Shown piece by piece: positions 47,937-56,074 of a stretch of 64,000 nucleotides of DNA. Position numbers and translations under genes: made by a program. The notes below the pieces were generated by a model. The model made no database searches. It was not told where the DNA came from and was given only the letters and a program-made list of their open reading frames with translations. Each line of letters starts with the position of its first letter. Position 1 is the stretch's first letter. The stretch is from Pseudoalteromonas holothuriae. GTDB taxonomy: Bacteria > Pseudomonadota > Gammaproteobacteria > Enterobacterales > Alteromonadaceae. The DNA lies in the NCBI RefSeq assembly GCF_945859825.1, contig NZ_CAMAPC010000013.1, positions 1-64,000 of the forward strand. The letters are read 5' to 3'.

Positions 47937-48851
47937 CTAACAAAGTTTTAATCGTGTTTCGTCAATAACCCGAGCTTTTGAGCCAACAATGTCAACTTCG
48001 TTAAGTTGGTTGATCAGTTTAATACCCTGTTGTTGTTGCGCGTCTTCTAGCGGTAAGTATGGTAAGCGAAACACGGGTTTTACGGCGCCAGTCATGATTA
48101 AAGCAGTATTAATCGCGATGGGATTGGGTTCGCTAAATAACCATTGCATGAGTGGTTGTAACTGCTGATTCAACTCATTATTTTCAGTATCCATTAATTG
48201 ACGGAACAATCCTGGAATTAAGTTTGAAGTGACTGAAATAACACCATGTGATTGATAATGATGGCGGCTATCATGTGCTTCATCATCATTACCTGACCAG
48301 CAAGCAATTTCTTTAGCTTCATAATGAGCAATTCGCTCATTGCCTGCACACTCTTTTACACCAATAAAGTTATTATGTTTAGATAATGGCTCTATAATGT
48401 CGGGAGTTAGGTCTTGTCCCGTTCTACCGGGTACGTTATAGATAAACGCAGGGCCTATATCTAGTAAACGTTCAAAATGCGTCATCACACCTTTGATTGA
48501 TGTTCTGCCGTAATATGGATTTATTTGCAAAGCAGCATCCATTCCTGATGCAAACCCATATTCGGTAGCCTTAACTGCTTCGCGGGTGTTATTACTTCCA
48601 GTATTACCAACAATCAATAATTTATCTGAGAATGTGTTTACGCTATGCGCGATGAGCATTAAATGCTCCTCCCAGTTCATTAGTTGACCTTCGCCCGTTG
48701 TGCCACCAACAATGATACCTTCAACTCCACCAGCTATTTGTTGCTTAACTAAATCATCATAAGCATTTAGGTCAATTTCTCCATTTTCAGTGTACGGAGT
48801 TTTAATTGCCGTGATTAAGCTCGCTTGTTTTATCGTTTGAATTGTTCGCAT
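47937..48851 (-). CDS. dapA: 4-hydroxy-tetrahydrodipicolinate synthase (plant-type DapA)
   Basis: Condenses pyruvate with aspartate semialdehyde, first step of the diaminopimelate/lysine branch. 304 residues, (beta/alpha)8 lyase: GGTTGEG (Thr51/Thr52), FIYNVPGRTG (Tyr138) and Schiff-base Lys166 in GVKECAGN are in place. The sequence LITAIKTPYTENGEIDLNAY, IIVGGTTGEGQLMNWEEHLM, YNVPGRTGQDL and SGNDDEAHDS follows plant chloroplast DHDPS much more closely than E. coli DapA. The comparison is from memory. It lies divergent from the DUF6058 gene with a large hairpin in between. A second, ordinary dapA may exist elsewhere in the genome. Confidence 0.88.
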   Translation of the reverse strand: MRTIQTIKQASLITAIKTPYTENGEIDLNAYDDLVKQQIAGGVEGIIVGGTTGEGQLMNWEEHLMLIAHSVNTFSDKLLIVGNTGSNNTREAVKATEYGFASGMDAALQINPYYGRTSIKGVMTHFERLLDIGPAFIYNVPGRTGQDLTPDIIEPLSKHNNFIGVKECAGNERIAHYEAKEIACWSGNDDEAHDSRHHYQSHGVISVTSNLIPGLFRQLMDTENNELNQQLQPLMQWLFSEPNPIAINTALIMTGAVKPVFRLPYLPLEDAQQQQGIKLINQLNEVDIVGSKARVIDETRLKLC

Positions 48852-49282
48852 CGTATTCTAATTTTGCAGTTTTGACTTTGCGCACTGTTTTACCATAAAT
48901 AGACATATTATCCGAGTAGCAAAGTATTAAATTTGGCAAAAACAGCACAATTATTTAAATAACCTTAGCTCTTGGTAAGATGAATTTGCCCAATAAAGTT
49001 ATTTCGACCATTATCTGCGTTACTTTCACTTGTAATAGTCGGTTATTACATGTGAAAGTAACGTGATGTTGAGCTAAATCGCGTTATTGGATGATGAATG
49101 TTCAGCGCTTTTGGATGTTTACTATTTCCAAACTCTTACCCAAATTTGCGGTTAAAGATAACTTAGCATTGTCGTAATTTAATTTTGTTATTTTAGAGAC
49201 TACAAAAATACATCCATATTGCTTGAAACTAAAAGTAATATCAGCCACAATGATTTTACTGTACATTTATCCAGTAAAAATA
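48852..49282. other. Divergent intergenic region with a large hairpin
   Basis: About 430 bases between divergent dapA and the DUF6058 gene. It carries the 20-bp-stem hairpin at 49018-49063, which neither gene needs as a terminator. No other element is supported. Confidence 0.6.
49018..49063. repeat. Long inverted repeat, 20-bp stem with one mismatch
   Basis: CGTTACTTTCACTTGTAATA, a six-base loop GTCGGT, then TATTACATGTGAAAGTAACG. One T-T mismatch interrupts an otherwise complete pairing. No T-run follows on either strand and the region is between divergent genes, so an intrinsic terminator is unlikely. It may be a structured small RNA, a cruciform, a binding site for a dimeric regulator, or a REP-type element. 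Confidence 0.85.
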
Positions 49283-49936
49283 ATGAGCTTACTTAATCAT
49301 CTAAATACACATTTTTACCGTACTGAAGAGCTTTGCCATGGCTTAAAAATAAGTGCTGAGCAATTATATGATTGGCAACAAACCGGGTTGTTCCCTAAAC
49401 CCAGTTATAGTATTCAAAACCAAATAAAGTGCAGTTCTTTTCTTGGCTTGTACGAATGTGAAGAGTTTACAGATTATTACCCTAGAGGGTGTACGCAGTG
49501 GGGCTTAGATTTAATAAAACACAAAATATCAAGTTCTGCGCAAGCCTATGAACTTTTTTATCAACACTACACGCAGAGTTTAAGTAAATGCCAACAACAG
49601 GGGTTTGAATGTCACGACGAATGCTTTAGTGATGATTTATGTGAACAAATTCAAACAGCGTGGCAACAATATTTGTGTAGTAAGTATGGTGTGCTAAGCC
49701 AAAATGGTTTAATTGAAGAGCTGGTTCACATTGAGCTAGGGCGCGTTATTGTCGATGAAATAACAGAAGGAAGAAGCTCACCGAGTGTAAGCATTGAACA
49801 ACGGCCTCGCTTATTACAAGCAATTAAATTACTTAATCGTGCTTTTAGTCACCCAGCAAAACATGAACACAACCATTCTTTGCGTGAGCGTTACATTGAT
49901 GCATTAATTAGCAAGTATGACCTTTCTATCAAATAG
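49283..49936 (+). CDS. DUF6058-like protein, 217 aa
   Basis: Start at 49283 (MSLLNHLNTHFYRTEELCHG) is preferred; an upstream frame to 49223 adds a hydrophobic leader without family likeness. The N-terminal half carries a MerR-like helix pattern (LKISAEQLYDWQQTGLFPKP) and the rest is helical. It resembles DUF6058 proteins, which appear near natural-product genes in Vibrio and Pseudoalteromonas; no biochemical role is known. No biosynthetic cluster is visible nearby. Cys residues are frequent (ECHDECF, DDLCEQI), which could hint at metal binding. Confidence 0.6.
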   Translation: MSLLNHLNTHFYRTEELCHGLKISAEQLYDWQQTGLFPKPSYSIQNQIKCSSFLGLYECEEFTDYYPRGCTQWGLDLIKHKISSSAQAYELFYQHYTQSLSKCQQQGFECHDECFSDDLCEQIQTAWQQYLCSKYGVLSQNGLIEELVHIELGRVIVDEITEGRSSPSVSIEQRPRLLQAIKLLNRAFSHPAKHEHNHSLRERYIDALISKYDLSIK

Positions 49937-50311
49937 TCCATTTATAGGTTTATCTAGTATTAAGAATAAGCTTATTAACTGGCACTAGGTTTTTTTATTG
50001 CTGCATTATCATCTGGGCTGCACACAATAACTGGCCCACTTAATAATATCTGAGCATTAATCGCACATGCTGCGGCTACGTTATTTAACAGAAAACTACA
50101 GTCCACAAAACTAAACATTTCATCTTCGTAGTACTTTCATTGCCAATTCATTGTTCAATGAAAATACGCAAAAGTCTTAGATAAAGCAAAATCAGCTACA
50201 TAAATTACTAAACAGTAAATATCTTTAATAAAAACAACAGTTTCTGTCGCATGTTATGTTTTCATGATTTCGCTCAGCGGAACACTAAAATGCTTTATCT
50301 TAGTTATATTG
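49937..50311. other. Intergenic region, one weak small frame
   Basis: 375 bases between convergent genes. The minus strand carries a 47-codon frame at 49975-50118 (MFSFVDCSFLLNNVAAACAI...) with no good ribosome-binding site; it may be a chance frame or a gene remnant. No terminator was seen. Confidence 0.4.
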
Positions 50312-50575
50312 CTATTGATGCTCTTGCTCAAAATGCGCACGCATGACTTCAAAAGCCTTCAGTACATCAAGTTGAGACTTGCATAAGCCATCATACCAAT
50401 TATCAAATCGTTCATCGTCTTCTTGTTCACTTAGTGCCTGATATTGAGCCAGAAGCTCAATAATATCAGTATGTGTACAAGCCATACTATCAAGCTTTTC
50501 ACTTAAAGCTGAGTGATCTTTATTTTTTAATGTTGCAATGACGCTATTATCTAGTTGTAGGTTTTGTTCCGTCAT
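50312..50575 (-). CDS. Hypothetical protein, 87 aa
   Basis: AAGGAG lies just upstream of the ATG. Small, acidic, strongly helical and soluble protein (TLKNKDHSALSEKLDSMACT, LAQYQALSEQEDDERFDNWY), no signal peptide and no membrane segment. No family recognised. It lies before the cytochrome b562-like gene's downstream side on the same strand, separated by about 150 bases; it could be an independent gene. Confidence 0.6.
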   Translation of the reverse strand: MTEQNLQLDNSVIATLKNKDHSALSEKLDSMACTHTDIIELLAQYQALSEQEDDERFDNWYDGLCKSQLDVLKAFEVMRAHFEQEHQ

Positions 50576-50726
50576 AGCGGCTCCTTCTTAAACATTACCC
50601 TTTCCTTTATATCAGGCTGAACACGAATAGCTAGCCCTGTTATACATAGTTGCATAATATTCAAACTGATTAAGGAAATAATTCATAATATGGACTCAAA
50701 TTTAAGCAATATCATTGAGCAAGCGC

Positions 50727-51119
50727 TTAGTTTCCAAACAGCAAATCCCAAATGCTCGGAGGCTCATGCAATTTATGGTATTGCTTTCGTAATTTGTCGA
50801 CTTCTAAAAGCTTAGTTTTTGCATCGGCTAATTTTCCTTCATTAGCTAACAATTTACTATCGTTGACTATTCTAAGTACCTTATCTAGTCCTGCTTGCGA
50901 TTTATCATGTAGCTGCGCATTAAACTGATGTTGTTTACTTACTAATAGGTGATCAGTCAGTAATTTAATACTGCTTAATAGCTGTTGCTGTGACTCGCTT
51001 TTCATTGCTTGCTTATAGGCATGGCCCATGTTTTTCATTGTCACTTCTAACTTACTGCTTTGCTGAGCAAATAACTGTGTACTCAGGCTTAGTAAAACGA
51101 GTAATAGAAAATTGTACAT
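50727..51119 (-). CDS. Cytochrome b562-family periplasmic protein, 130 aa
   Basis: Signal peptide about 1-18 (ends LFAQ). The mature part is a four-helix bundle matching cytochrome b562: the haem Met ligand at about 28 (LEVTMKNMGHAYKQAM) and His at about 115 (LRKQYHKLHEP), with LLANEGKLADAKTKL before the last helix as in E. coli CybC (LANEGKVKEAQ). There is no CxxCH, so haem would be non-covalent. Role of b562 in vivo is not settled; electron carriage is assumed. Divergent from the periplasmic binding-protein gene, 138 bases apart. Confidence 0.75.
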   Translation of the reverse strand: MYNFLLLVLLSLSTQLFAQQSSKLEVTMKNMGHAYKQAMKSESQQQLLSSIKLLTDHLLVSKQHQFNAQLHDKSQAGLDKVLRIVNDSKLLANEGKLADAKTKLLEVDKLRKQYHKLHEPPSIWDLLFGN

Positions 51120-51257
51120 ACATCCTCCTAAAAATTGCGAGCATTATAATGTGCTTTTTAATACCAGCAAAGTAATGTAAAAAACTAGCATGAAGTTACA
51201 CAAGTACTTTTAGGTTTTTGTGCCATAATAGTTACTTAACAAAAGATAAGGAGGTAA

Positions 51258-52319
51258 GTGTTGCTAAAAAACTTTGCATTTATTGTACTTTTATTGCTCT
51301 TAGCATTGCCTAGCAAGGCACAGCAGGTAAAAGTGACATTTGTAAACCCAGGCTTTGCACAAGAAAACCCTACCGGTAATTTTTGGTTTAATGTGTCTTC
51401 ACTAATGGATGCCGCGGCAGATGATCTAAATATTGAATTAACAACCGTGTATGCTCAGCGCAATCATATACGTATGAAAAACCTGATTGATCAAGTTTTA
51501 ACGCGCAAAGATCATTACATCATTTTAGTTGATGAAAAATCAGCAGCAGCTCAGGCATTGCTCACATCAAAGCATATACACAATAAAGTTTTATTTCTTC
51601 TTAATAAACCTAGCAAGCAAGAAGTACTGCGTTTAAAAGCTCGGGGAATGGGAATATTAGGAAGCATAGTGCCAGACAACTTTCAAGCTGGTCGGGTACT
51701 TATTCAAGAATTAGAAAATCTTATTATAAAATCTGCAAAAAACCCAACTATTAACACTTTGGCATTGCTTGGTGACTTAGCAACAGATGCCGCCAGATTA
51801 CGAGAACAAGGCTTACTGAGCCACAGTAACCGCTCTTACTATTTAAAGTTATTACAAAGAGTTAATGCTGGTTGGTCAGAGCAAGAAGCTTATAGCATTA
51901 CTAAAGGGCTATTGAAACGCTTTGAAAATACTAAATTAATATGGGCTGCAAACGATGCAATGGCGGTAGGTGCATCCCGTGCAGCAGAGGAGCTATCGGT
52001 CCGCCAAAACATAAAAATTGGGGGAATAAACTGGGACAAAAATCAACATCAGTTATTGGATGTTTCGGTGGGTGGCCATGTAACTTTAGGCGCGCTAGCT
52101 ATTGTTAAAATTGCTGATTTTGCCGCCGATAATCGCAATGCCATTGGCGATCTAACTCTGCCGATTTTTAAAGCTTACCAACCTAAATATGCGCCTTTAT
52201 ATCAAGCAATACACGGTAATAATGTAGCTCAAATCGACTTTCGCTATTTTTCCGTTGCACATGCAACTCCAACAGCAAAGCCATTTACCCTTGATAATAT
52301 GACAGCGCTGGTCAAATAA
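51258..52319 (+). CDS. Periplasmic sugar-binding-like protein (Peripla_BP_4 type), 353 aa
   Basis: Starts at a GTG with the strong site AAGGAGGT just upstream. Signal peptide about 1-21 (ends SKA), then a type I periplasmic-binding fold: VTFVNPGFAQENPTGNFWFN, GILGSIVPDNFQAGRVLIQE and WAANDAMAVGASRAAEELSV, as in LuxP/RbsB-like binding proteins. No permease or ATPase genes adjoin it, so it may feed a sensor kinase or cyclase elsewhere instead of an importer, as LuxP does. Ligand unknown. Not part of a visible operon. Confidence 0.8.
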   Translation: MLLKNFAFIVLLLLLALPSKAQQVKVTFVNPGFAQENPTGNFWFNVSSLMDAAADDLNIELTTVYAQRNHIRMKNLIDQVLTRKDHYIILVDEKSAAAQALLTSKHIHNKVLFLLNKPSKQEVLRLKARGMGILGSIVPDNFQAGRVLIQELENLIIKSAKNPTINTLALLGDLATDAARLREQGLLSHSNRSYYLKLLQRVNAGWSEQEAYSITKGLLKRFENTKLIWAANDAMAVGASRAAEELSVRQNIKIGGINWDKNQHQLLDVSVGGHVTLGALAIVKIADFAADNRNAIGDLTLPIFKAYQPKYAPLYQAIHGNNVAQIDFRYFSVAHATPTAKPFTLDNMTALVK

Positions 52320-52519
52320 TTTTTAATACCTAAATAAGCAATAAAATAGAATAATAAAGTGAATTTTAAGAATATATTAAATAATTAATATTTTTTTGTG
52401 TTTATTTATGAAAATATTATTCTCGCCTTTTATTTTGCTCAAAAAACAGACTGTTGACATGGAACTATTTACCTGTTTTATTTACAGGGGTTAACAACAT
52501 GTAATAAAGGTAATTAAAA

Positions 52520-54136
52520 ATGAAAAATATAGTTTCTAAAAGCGTAAAACTTTCAATTCTGTCAGTTTGTGTAGGTGCAGCACTAAGTGCAAGCCACGTT
52601 GCAGCAAGTGAGGAACAACGTGTAATAGTAACACTTAAAGATAATGTAATTAATACATTGCCATTATCTGTGAGCAACTCTGATGCTTCTAACTACAAGC
52701 AACAAGCACTTAACTCGTTTGCTCATCAGCTTAATGTAGAGCCAATGACAGCGCTGCCAAGTGTTAATGCAGTCGTTATGAATGTAACATCTGAAAAACT
52801 AGCAGAGCTTAAATCAAACCCGCAAGTTGCCAACGTTGAGGTAGATCCTAAACGTTTTTTAATGGCTGAATCAACACCTTACGGGATCAACATGGTTCAA
52901 GCGAACCAAATAGCAGATACCATGAGTGGTAACCGTAAAGTATGTATTATGGATACTGGGTATACTTTGAATCACCCAGATTTACCAAGTACTGGAATCA
53001 CAGGTAATGATGGGCATGGTTCAAATAATACAGGCAATTGGTATAACGATGGAAACGGCCACGGTACACACGTCGCTGGTACAATTGCTGCGATTGGCGG
53101 TAACGGTCAAGGGGTTGTAGGCGTTAATCCGTCTGGGCAACTTGGTTTGCACATTGTAAAAGTATTTAATGATCAAGGTAGATGGGCTTATGGCTCTGAT
53201 TTGATTAAAGCTATCGAACAATGTGAATCTGCTGGTGCAAACATCACGAGTATGAGTTTAGGCGGTGGCAATAGCTCAACAGCAGAACGTAATGCATTTG
53301 AGCAAAGTTATAGCCGTGGCGTATTACATATTGCTGCAGCTGGTAATAGTGGTAACAGCACCCTAAGCTATCCTGCTTCTTACAATGCGGTTGTGTCTGT
53401 AGCTGCGGTTGACAGCTCAGAAAATAAAGCATCTTTTTCTCAGTACAATAACCAAGTTGAAATTGCCGCACCTGGTGTTGGTGTAAATTCAACATGGAAT
53501 AATAACGCTTACAAGTCAATTAGCGGTACATCAATGGCAACACCTCATGTATCTGGTGTTGCAGCACTCGTGTGGAGTCACTTCACCAACTGTACTAATG
53601 ATGAAATCCGTAGCGTCTTAAATAACACAGCGAAAGATAAAGGTGCAGCAGGTCGTGATACTTCTTATGGTTACGGTATTGTACAAGCTAAAGCAGCCTA
53701 TGATTATATTGCGCAAAACGGTTGTGGCGACCCTGTAACTGGCCCTGTTGCTAACTTTAACTTTAGCGTTAATGGTAAAGATGTGAAATTCTCTAACTCA
53801 TCTAAAGACGCGCGTAGTTATGCTTGGCAGTTTGGTGATGGAGGAAGTAGTACAGTAACATCACCATCGCATACCTATGCAAGTGCTGGTACATATCAAG
53901 TGACATTAACGGCTTCTGATGGCAATAAATCAAACTCAGTTACTAAATCAATAACTATCCAAGGTGATGACCCAATTGGATGTGGTGGCATTGCCGCGTG
54001 GTCTGCTTCTAAAACATACCAAATTGGTAATAATGTGTCATATAAGAACTATAAGTACGAAGCCATTTGGTGGTCTCGTCAAGCACAACCAGACATCTTT
54101 AGTAATGTTTGGAAACGTGTAGGATCTTGTAACTAA
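52520..54136 (+). CDS. Secreted subtilisin-family serine protease with PKD and CBM5/12 modules, 538 aa
   Basis: Signal peptide about 1-29, an inhibitor-I9 propeptide (about 34-115), then an S8 catalytic domain with Asp145 (CIMDTGYTL), His181 (GNGHGTHVAG) and Ser338 (SGTSMATPHVSG), oxyanion Asn at about 276 (AAAGNSGN). A PKD domain (about 408-485; WQFGDGGSST) and a CBM5/12-like module (about 490-538; AIWWSRQAQPDIFSNVWKRV) end the protein. The tail is closely related to that of the trypsin-like protease at 38268-39917 despite unrelated catalytic domains. Secreted degradation of protein on surfaces is the likely role. A hairpin follows. Confidence 0.93.
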   Translation: MKNIVSKSVKLSILSVCVGAALSASHVAASEEQRVIVTLKDNVINTLPLSVSNSDASNYKQQALNSFAHQLNVEPMTALPSVNAVVMNVTSEKLAELKSNPQVANVEVDPKRFLMAESTPYGINMVQANQIADTMSGNRKVCIMDTGYTLNHPDLPSTGITGNDGHGSNNTGNWYNDGNGHGTHVAGTIAAIGGNGQGVVGVNPSGQLGLHIVKVFNDQGRWAYGSDLIKAIEQCESAGANITSMSLGGGNSSTAERNAFEQSYSRGVLHIAAAGNSGNSTLSYPASYNAVVSVAAVDSSENKASFSQYNNQVEIAAPGVGVNSTWNNNAYKSISGTSMATPHVSGVAALVWSHFTNCTNDEIRSVLNNTAKDKGAAGRDTSYGYGIVQAKAAYDYIAQNGCGDPVTGPVANFNFSVNGKDVKFSNSSKDARSYAWQFGDGGSSTVTSPSHTYASAGTYQVTLTASDGNKSNSVTKSITIQGDDPIGCGGIAAWSASKTYQIGNNVSYKNYKYEAIWWSRQAQPDIFSNVWKRVGSCN

Positions 54137-54145
54137 GCTATTTTT

Positions 54146-54169
54146 AGCGCCCACTTTTGGTGGGCGCTT
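54146..54169. terminator. Hairpin between convergent protease and EamA genes
   Basis: AGCGCCCAC TTTTG GTGGGCGCT: 9-bp perfect stem with a five-base loop, 10 bases past the protease stop and touching the EamA stop. The T-tracts are short on both sides. Confidence 0.7.
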
Positions 54170-54988
54170 TCAATACACCAAAACTACACTGCTTATCAAA
54201 ATTAACATAATTGCTGCGCTTTGTTTTACACTTATTTGCTCTTTGAAAAATAACATACCTACCAGCAATGCACTTAGAATTCCTACCGCACGCTTTAATC
54301 CTTCAACTACCCCAGGTTGTAGCAACTCTATTGCCATAAATTGAAAAATGACAGCACCCGAAAAACATAAAGTCGCAAACAACCACCACAGAGGAAACTT
54401 TTTTAAAATATTAAACTTTATTTTTACCCCAAGCATTGTTGGAATGGTAAATAAAATAATAATAGTGATATAGATTGCGTGAAACTCTTTAGGTCCGTAT
54501 TGTAATGCAAATTTGTCGAGTACAATGCAGCATCCCCAACAGCATGCAGCTAGCAATCCTTGCCAAACACCAGCTTCTTGGGTTTTAAGACGCCCACCTA
54601 GTACCCAAAAGGAACCTAAAGTAATACCTAAAATTGCAATAATTTGTATAGAATTCAAAGGGTCTTTTAACCATAGCCAAGCAAGTAAGGCTGAACAAAC
54701 AGGCGTGAATGACAACATAGGTAAAACAATAGCCATTTTACCTAACGCCAAAGCTCGGATAAACGACACACTACCAAACGCAGCAAGTAATCCACTAACC
54801 GTTGCACTTAAATAGTAATCATTAGTTGGCAATGTTGCACCACTGAAGATCCATAAAACCAAGAATATGGGTAACACCAGCGAGCTAAACATAATCGACA
54901 TTTTAGGGGCACTGAATGACTGAGCTAGTTGTTTACGACATAGGTCAAACCCAGCCCAACACAGCGCACTTATTAATGCATAAATCAT
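54170..54988 (-). CDS. EamA/DMT-family transporter, 272 aa
   Basis: About ten membrane helices in two EamA repeats (about 5-125 and 140-270): FDLCRKQLAQSF, SGLLAAFGSVSFIRALALGK, MLSFTPVCSALLAWLWLKDP in the first; LQPGVVEGLKRAVGILSALL, VGMLFFKEQISVKQ in the second. Members export metabolites or drugs; substrate unknown. Its start follows the kinase-like gene stop by one base (TAATATG), so they are co-translated, which suggests a shared pathway, but what it is cannot be read. Confidence 0.88.
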   Translation of the reverse strand: MIYALISALCWAGFDLCRKQLAQSFSAPKMSIMFSSLVLPIFLVLWIFSGATLPTNDYYLSATVSGLLAAFGSVSFIRALALGKMAIVLPMLSFTPVCSALLAWLWLKDPLNSIQIIAILGITLGSFWVLGGRLKTQEAGVWQGLLAACCWGCCIVLDKFALQYGPKEFHAIYITIIILFTIPTMLGVKIKFNILKKFPLWWLFATLCFSGAVIFQFMAIELLQPGVVEGLKRAVGILSALLVGMLFFKEQISVKQSAAIMLILISSVVLVY

Positions 54989-54989
54989 A

Positions 54990-55937
54990 TTAGCCTCTAT
55001 TTTGCGCTAAAGTGGCGTTTGTGTGTTCAAGCATATATTGATTTATTTTCACATGATCAGGTTTCCAACCGAGTAAAAAACGATGGAAGTCAGCCCAAAC
55101 AACAGGCCATAGTGCTCGCCAACTGTTAATCACATTTATTACATAATCTGTAGAATGATTAATTCTTAAGTGCGCATTTAACTGTTTAAGATAATATTCT
55201 AATAACCTATCAGCATGATTAAATAATGATGTTTCGTCAAACACACTGGTAAAATACAACATCACGTCCTGCACACCAACTCCACCACCAACATATTGAA
55301 AATCGTAACCTATAACATTTAAATAATTATCTAGGGCAAAGTTTGCGACTTTAGCATCACCATGTATGACACACCTATAAGGGCAGTGTGTTACTAAATC
55401 GTCAATATATTGTGCCTGGTTTTTGAGTCCATGATGATGCATTCTTTGCCACTCATCAGGGCGTGTAGCTAAATGCCAATAGCCGCCTTGTTGCCAGCCA
55501 ATCTGCTCACTTTGATTTATAAATTGACTATGAAAGCGAGCAAGCCAACTCAATATTGCATGATGTTGCTGCATTGAAACATCAGTATGTTGCACAAAAC
55601 CTTGATAGCTAAAGTCTGCTAATACCAAACAGGTCGCATTGTTTTTTTGACTGGAAAATATCAACTCAGGTATTTGACACCCCGCTTTTGGATTTGTGTG
55701 AAACCATTGATAAAATGTTAACTCAATTTTGTAAGAAGTACGCTTCCTTGACAATGCAAAGTCAGACTGCTGAATATGGCGATGAACCAATTGCTCAGGC
55801 ACATATGAAAACTTAACCACAACATTTTGCTCATCAAGACACATTTTACGAACTTCACCACAGCCACTCCAAAGTAAGGTGTGTTTGTCTTTATCAATGA
55901 CCTCACTAAATTGTTCACTCAAAAATTGATATAACAT
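54990..55937 (-). CDS. Aminoglycoside-phosphotransferase/ecdysteroid-kinase-like protein, 315 aa
   Basis: A kinase-like fold: an N-lobe with a putative ATP lysine in VVVKFSYVPEQL, and a C-lobe with the APH catalytic loop CVIHGDAKVANFALD and the metal site VIGYDFQYVGGGVGVQDVMLYF. The HGDxxxxN and GxDFQ patterns mark APH/EcKinase-type small-molecule kinases. Substrate unknown; choline- or sterol-like alcohols are known for relatives. Coupled to the EamA exporter gene. Length is in the family range. Confidence 0.82.
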   Translation of the reverse strand: MLYQFLSEQFSEVIDKDKHTLLWSGCGEVRKMCLDEQNVVVKFSYVPEQLVHRHIQQSDFALSRKRTSYKIELTFYQWFHTNPKAGCQIPELIFSSQKNNATCLVLADFSYQGFVQHTDVSMQQHHAILSWLARFHSQFINQSEQIGWQQGGYWHLATRPDEWQRMHHHGLKNQAQYIDDLVTHCPYRCVIHGDAKVANFALDNYLNVIGYDFQYVGGGVGVQDVMLYFTSVFDETSLFNHADRLLEYYLKQLNAHLRINHSTDYVINVINSWRALWPVVWADFHRFLLGWKPDHVKINQYMLEHTNATLAQNRG

Positions 55938-55988
55938 GATGTTTTTAAAGTTAGTTATTTAATCAAAACCCTACCACGTTTCGTGCAT

Positions 55989-56022
55989 AAAAAAAGCCCC
56001 TAACTTAGTTTTGGGGCTTTTT
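55989..56022 (-). terminator. Terminator after fadE
   Basis: AAAAAGCCCC and GGGGCTTTTT pair as a 10-bp stem with a 12-base loop. On the minus strand the run of T residues follows, about 50 bases after the fadE stop. Confidence 0.85.
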
Positions 56023-56074
56023 GAAATAATTAAGTGCCGTTACGGCTGGCACTTAGGGCATTGTTGAAAGTTAC

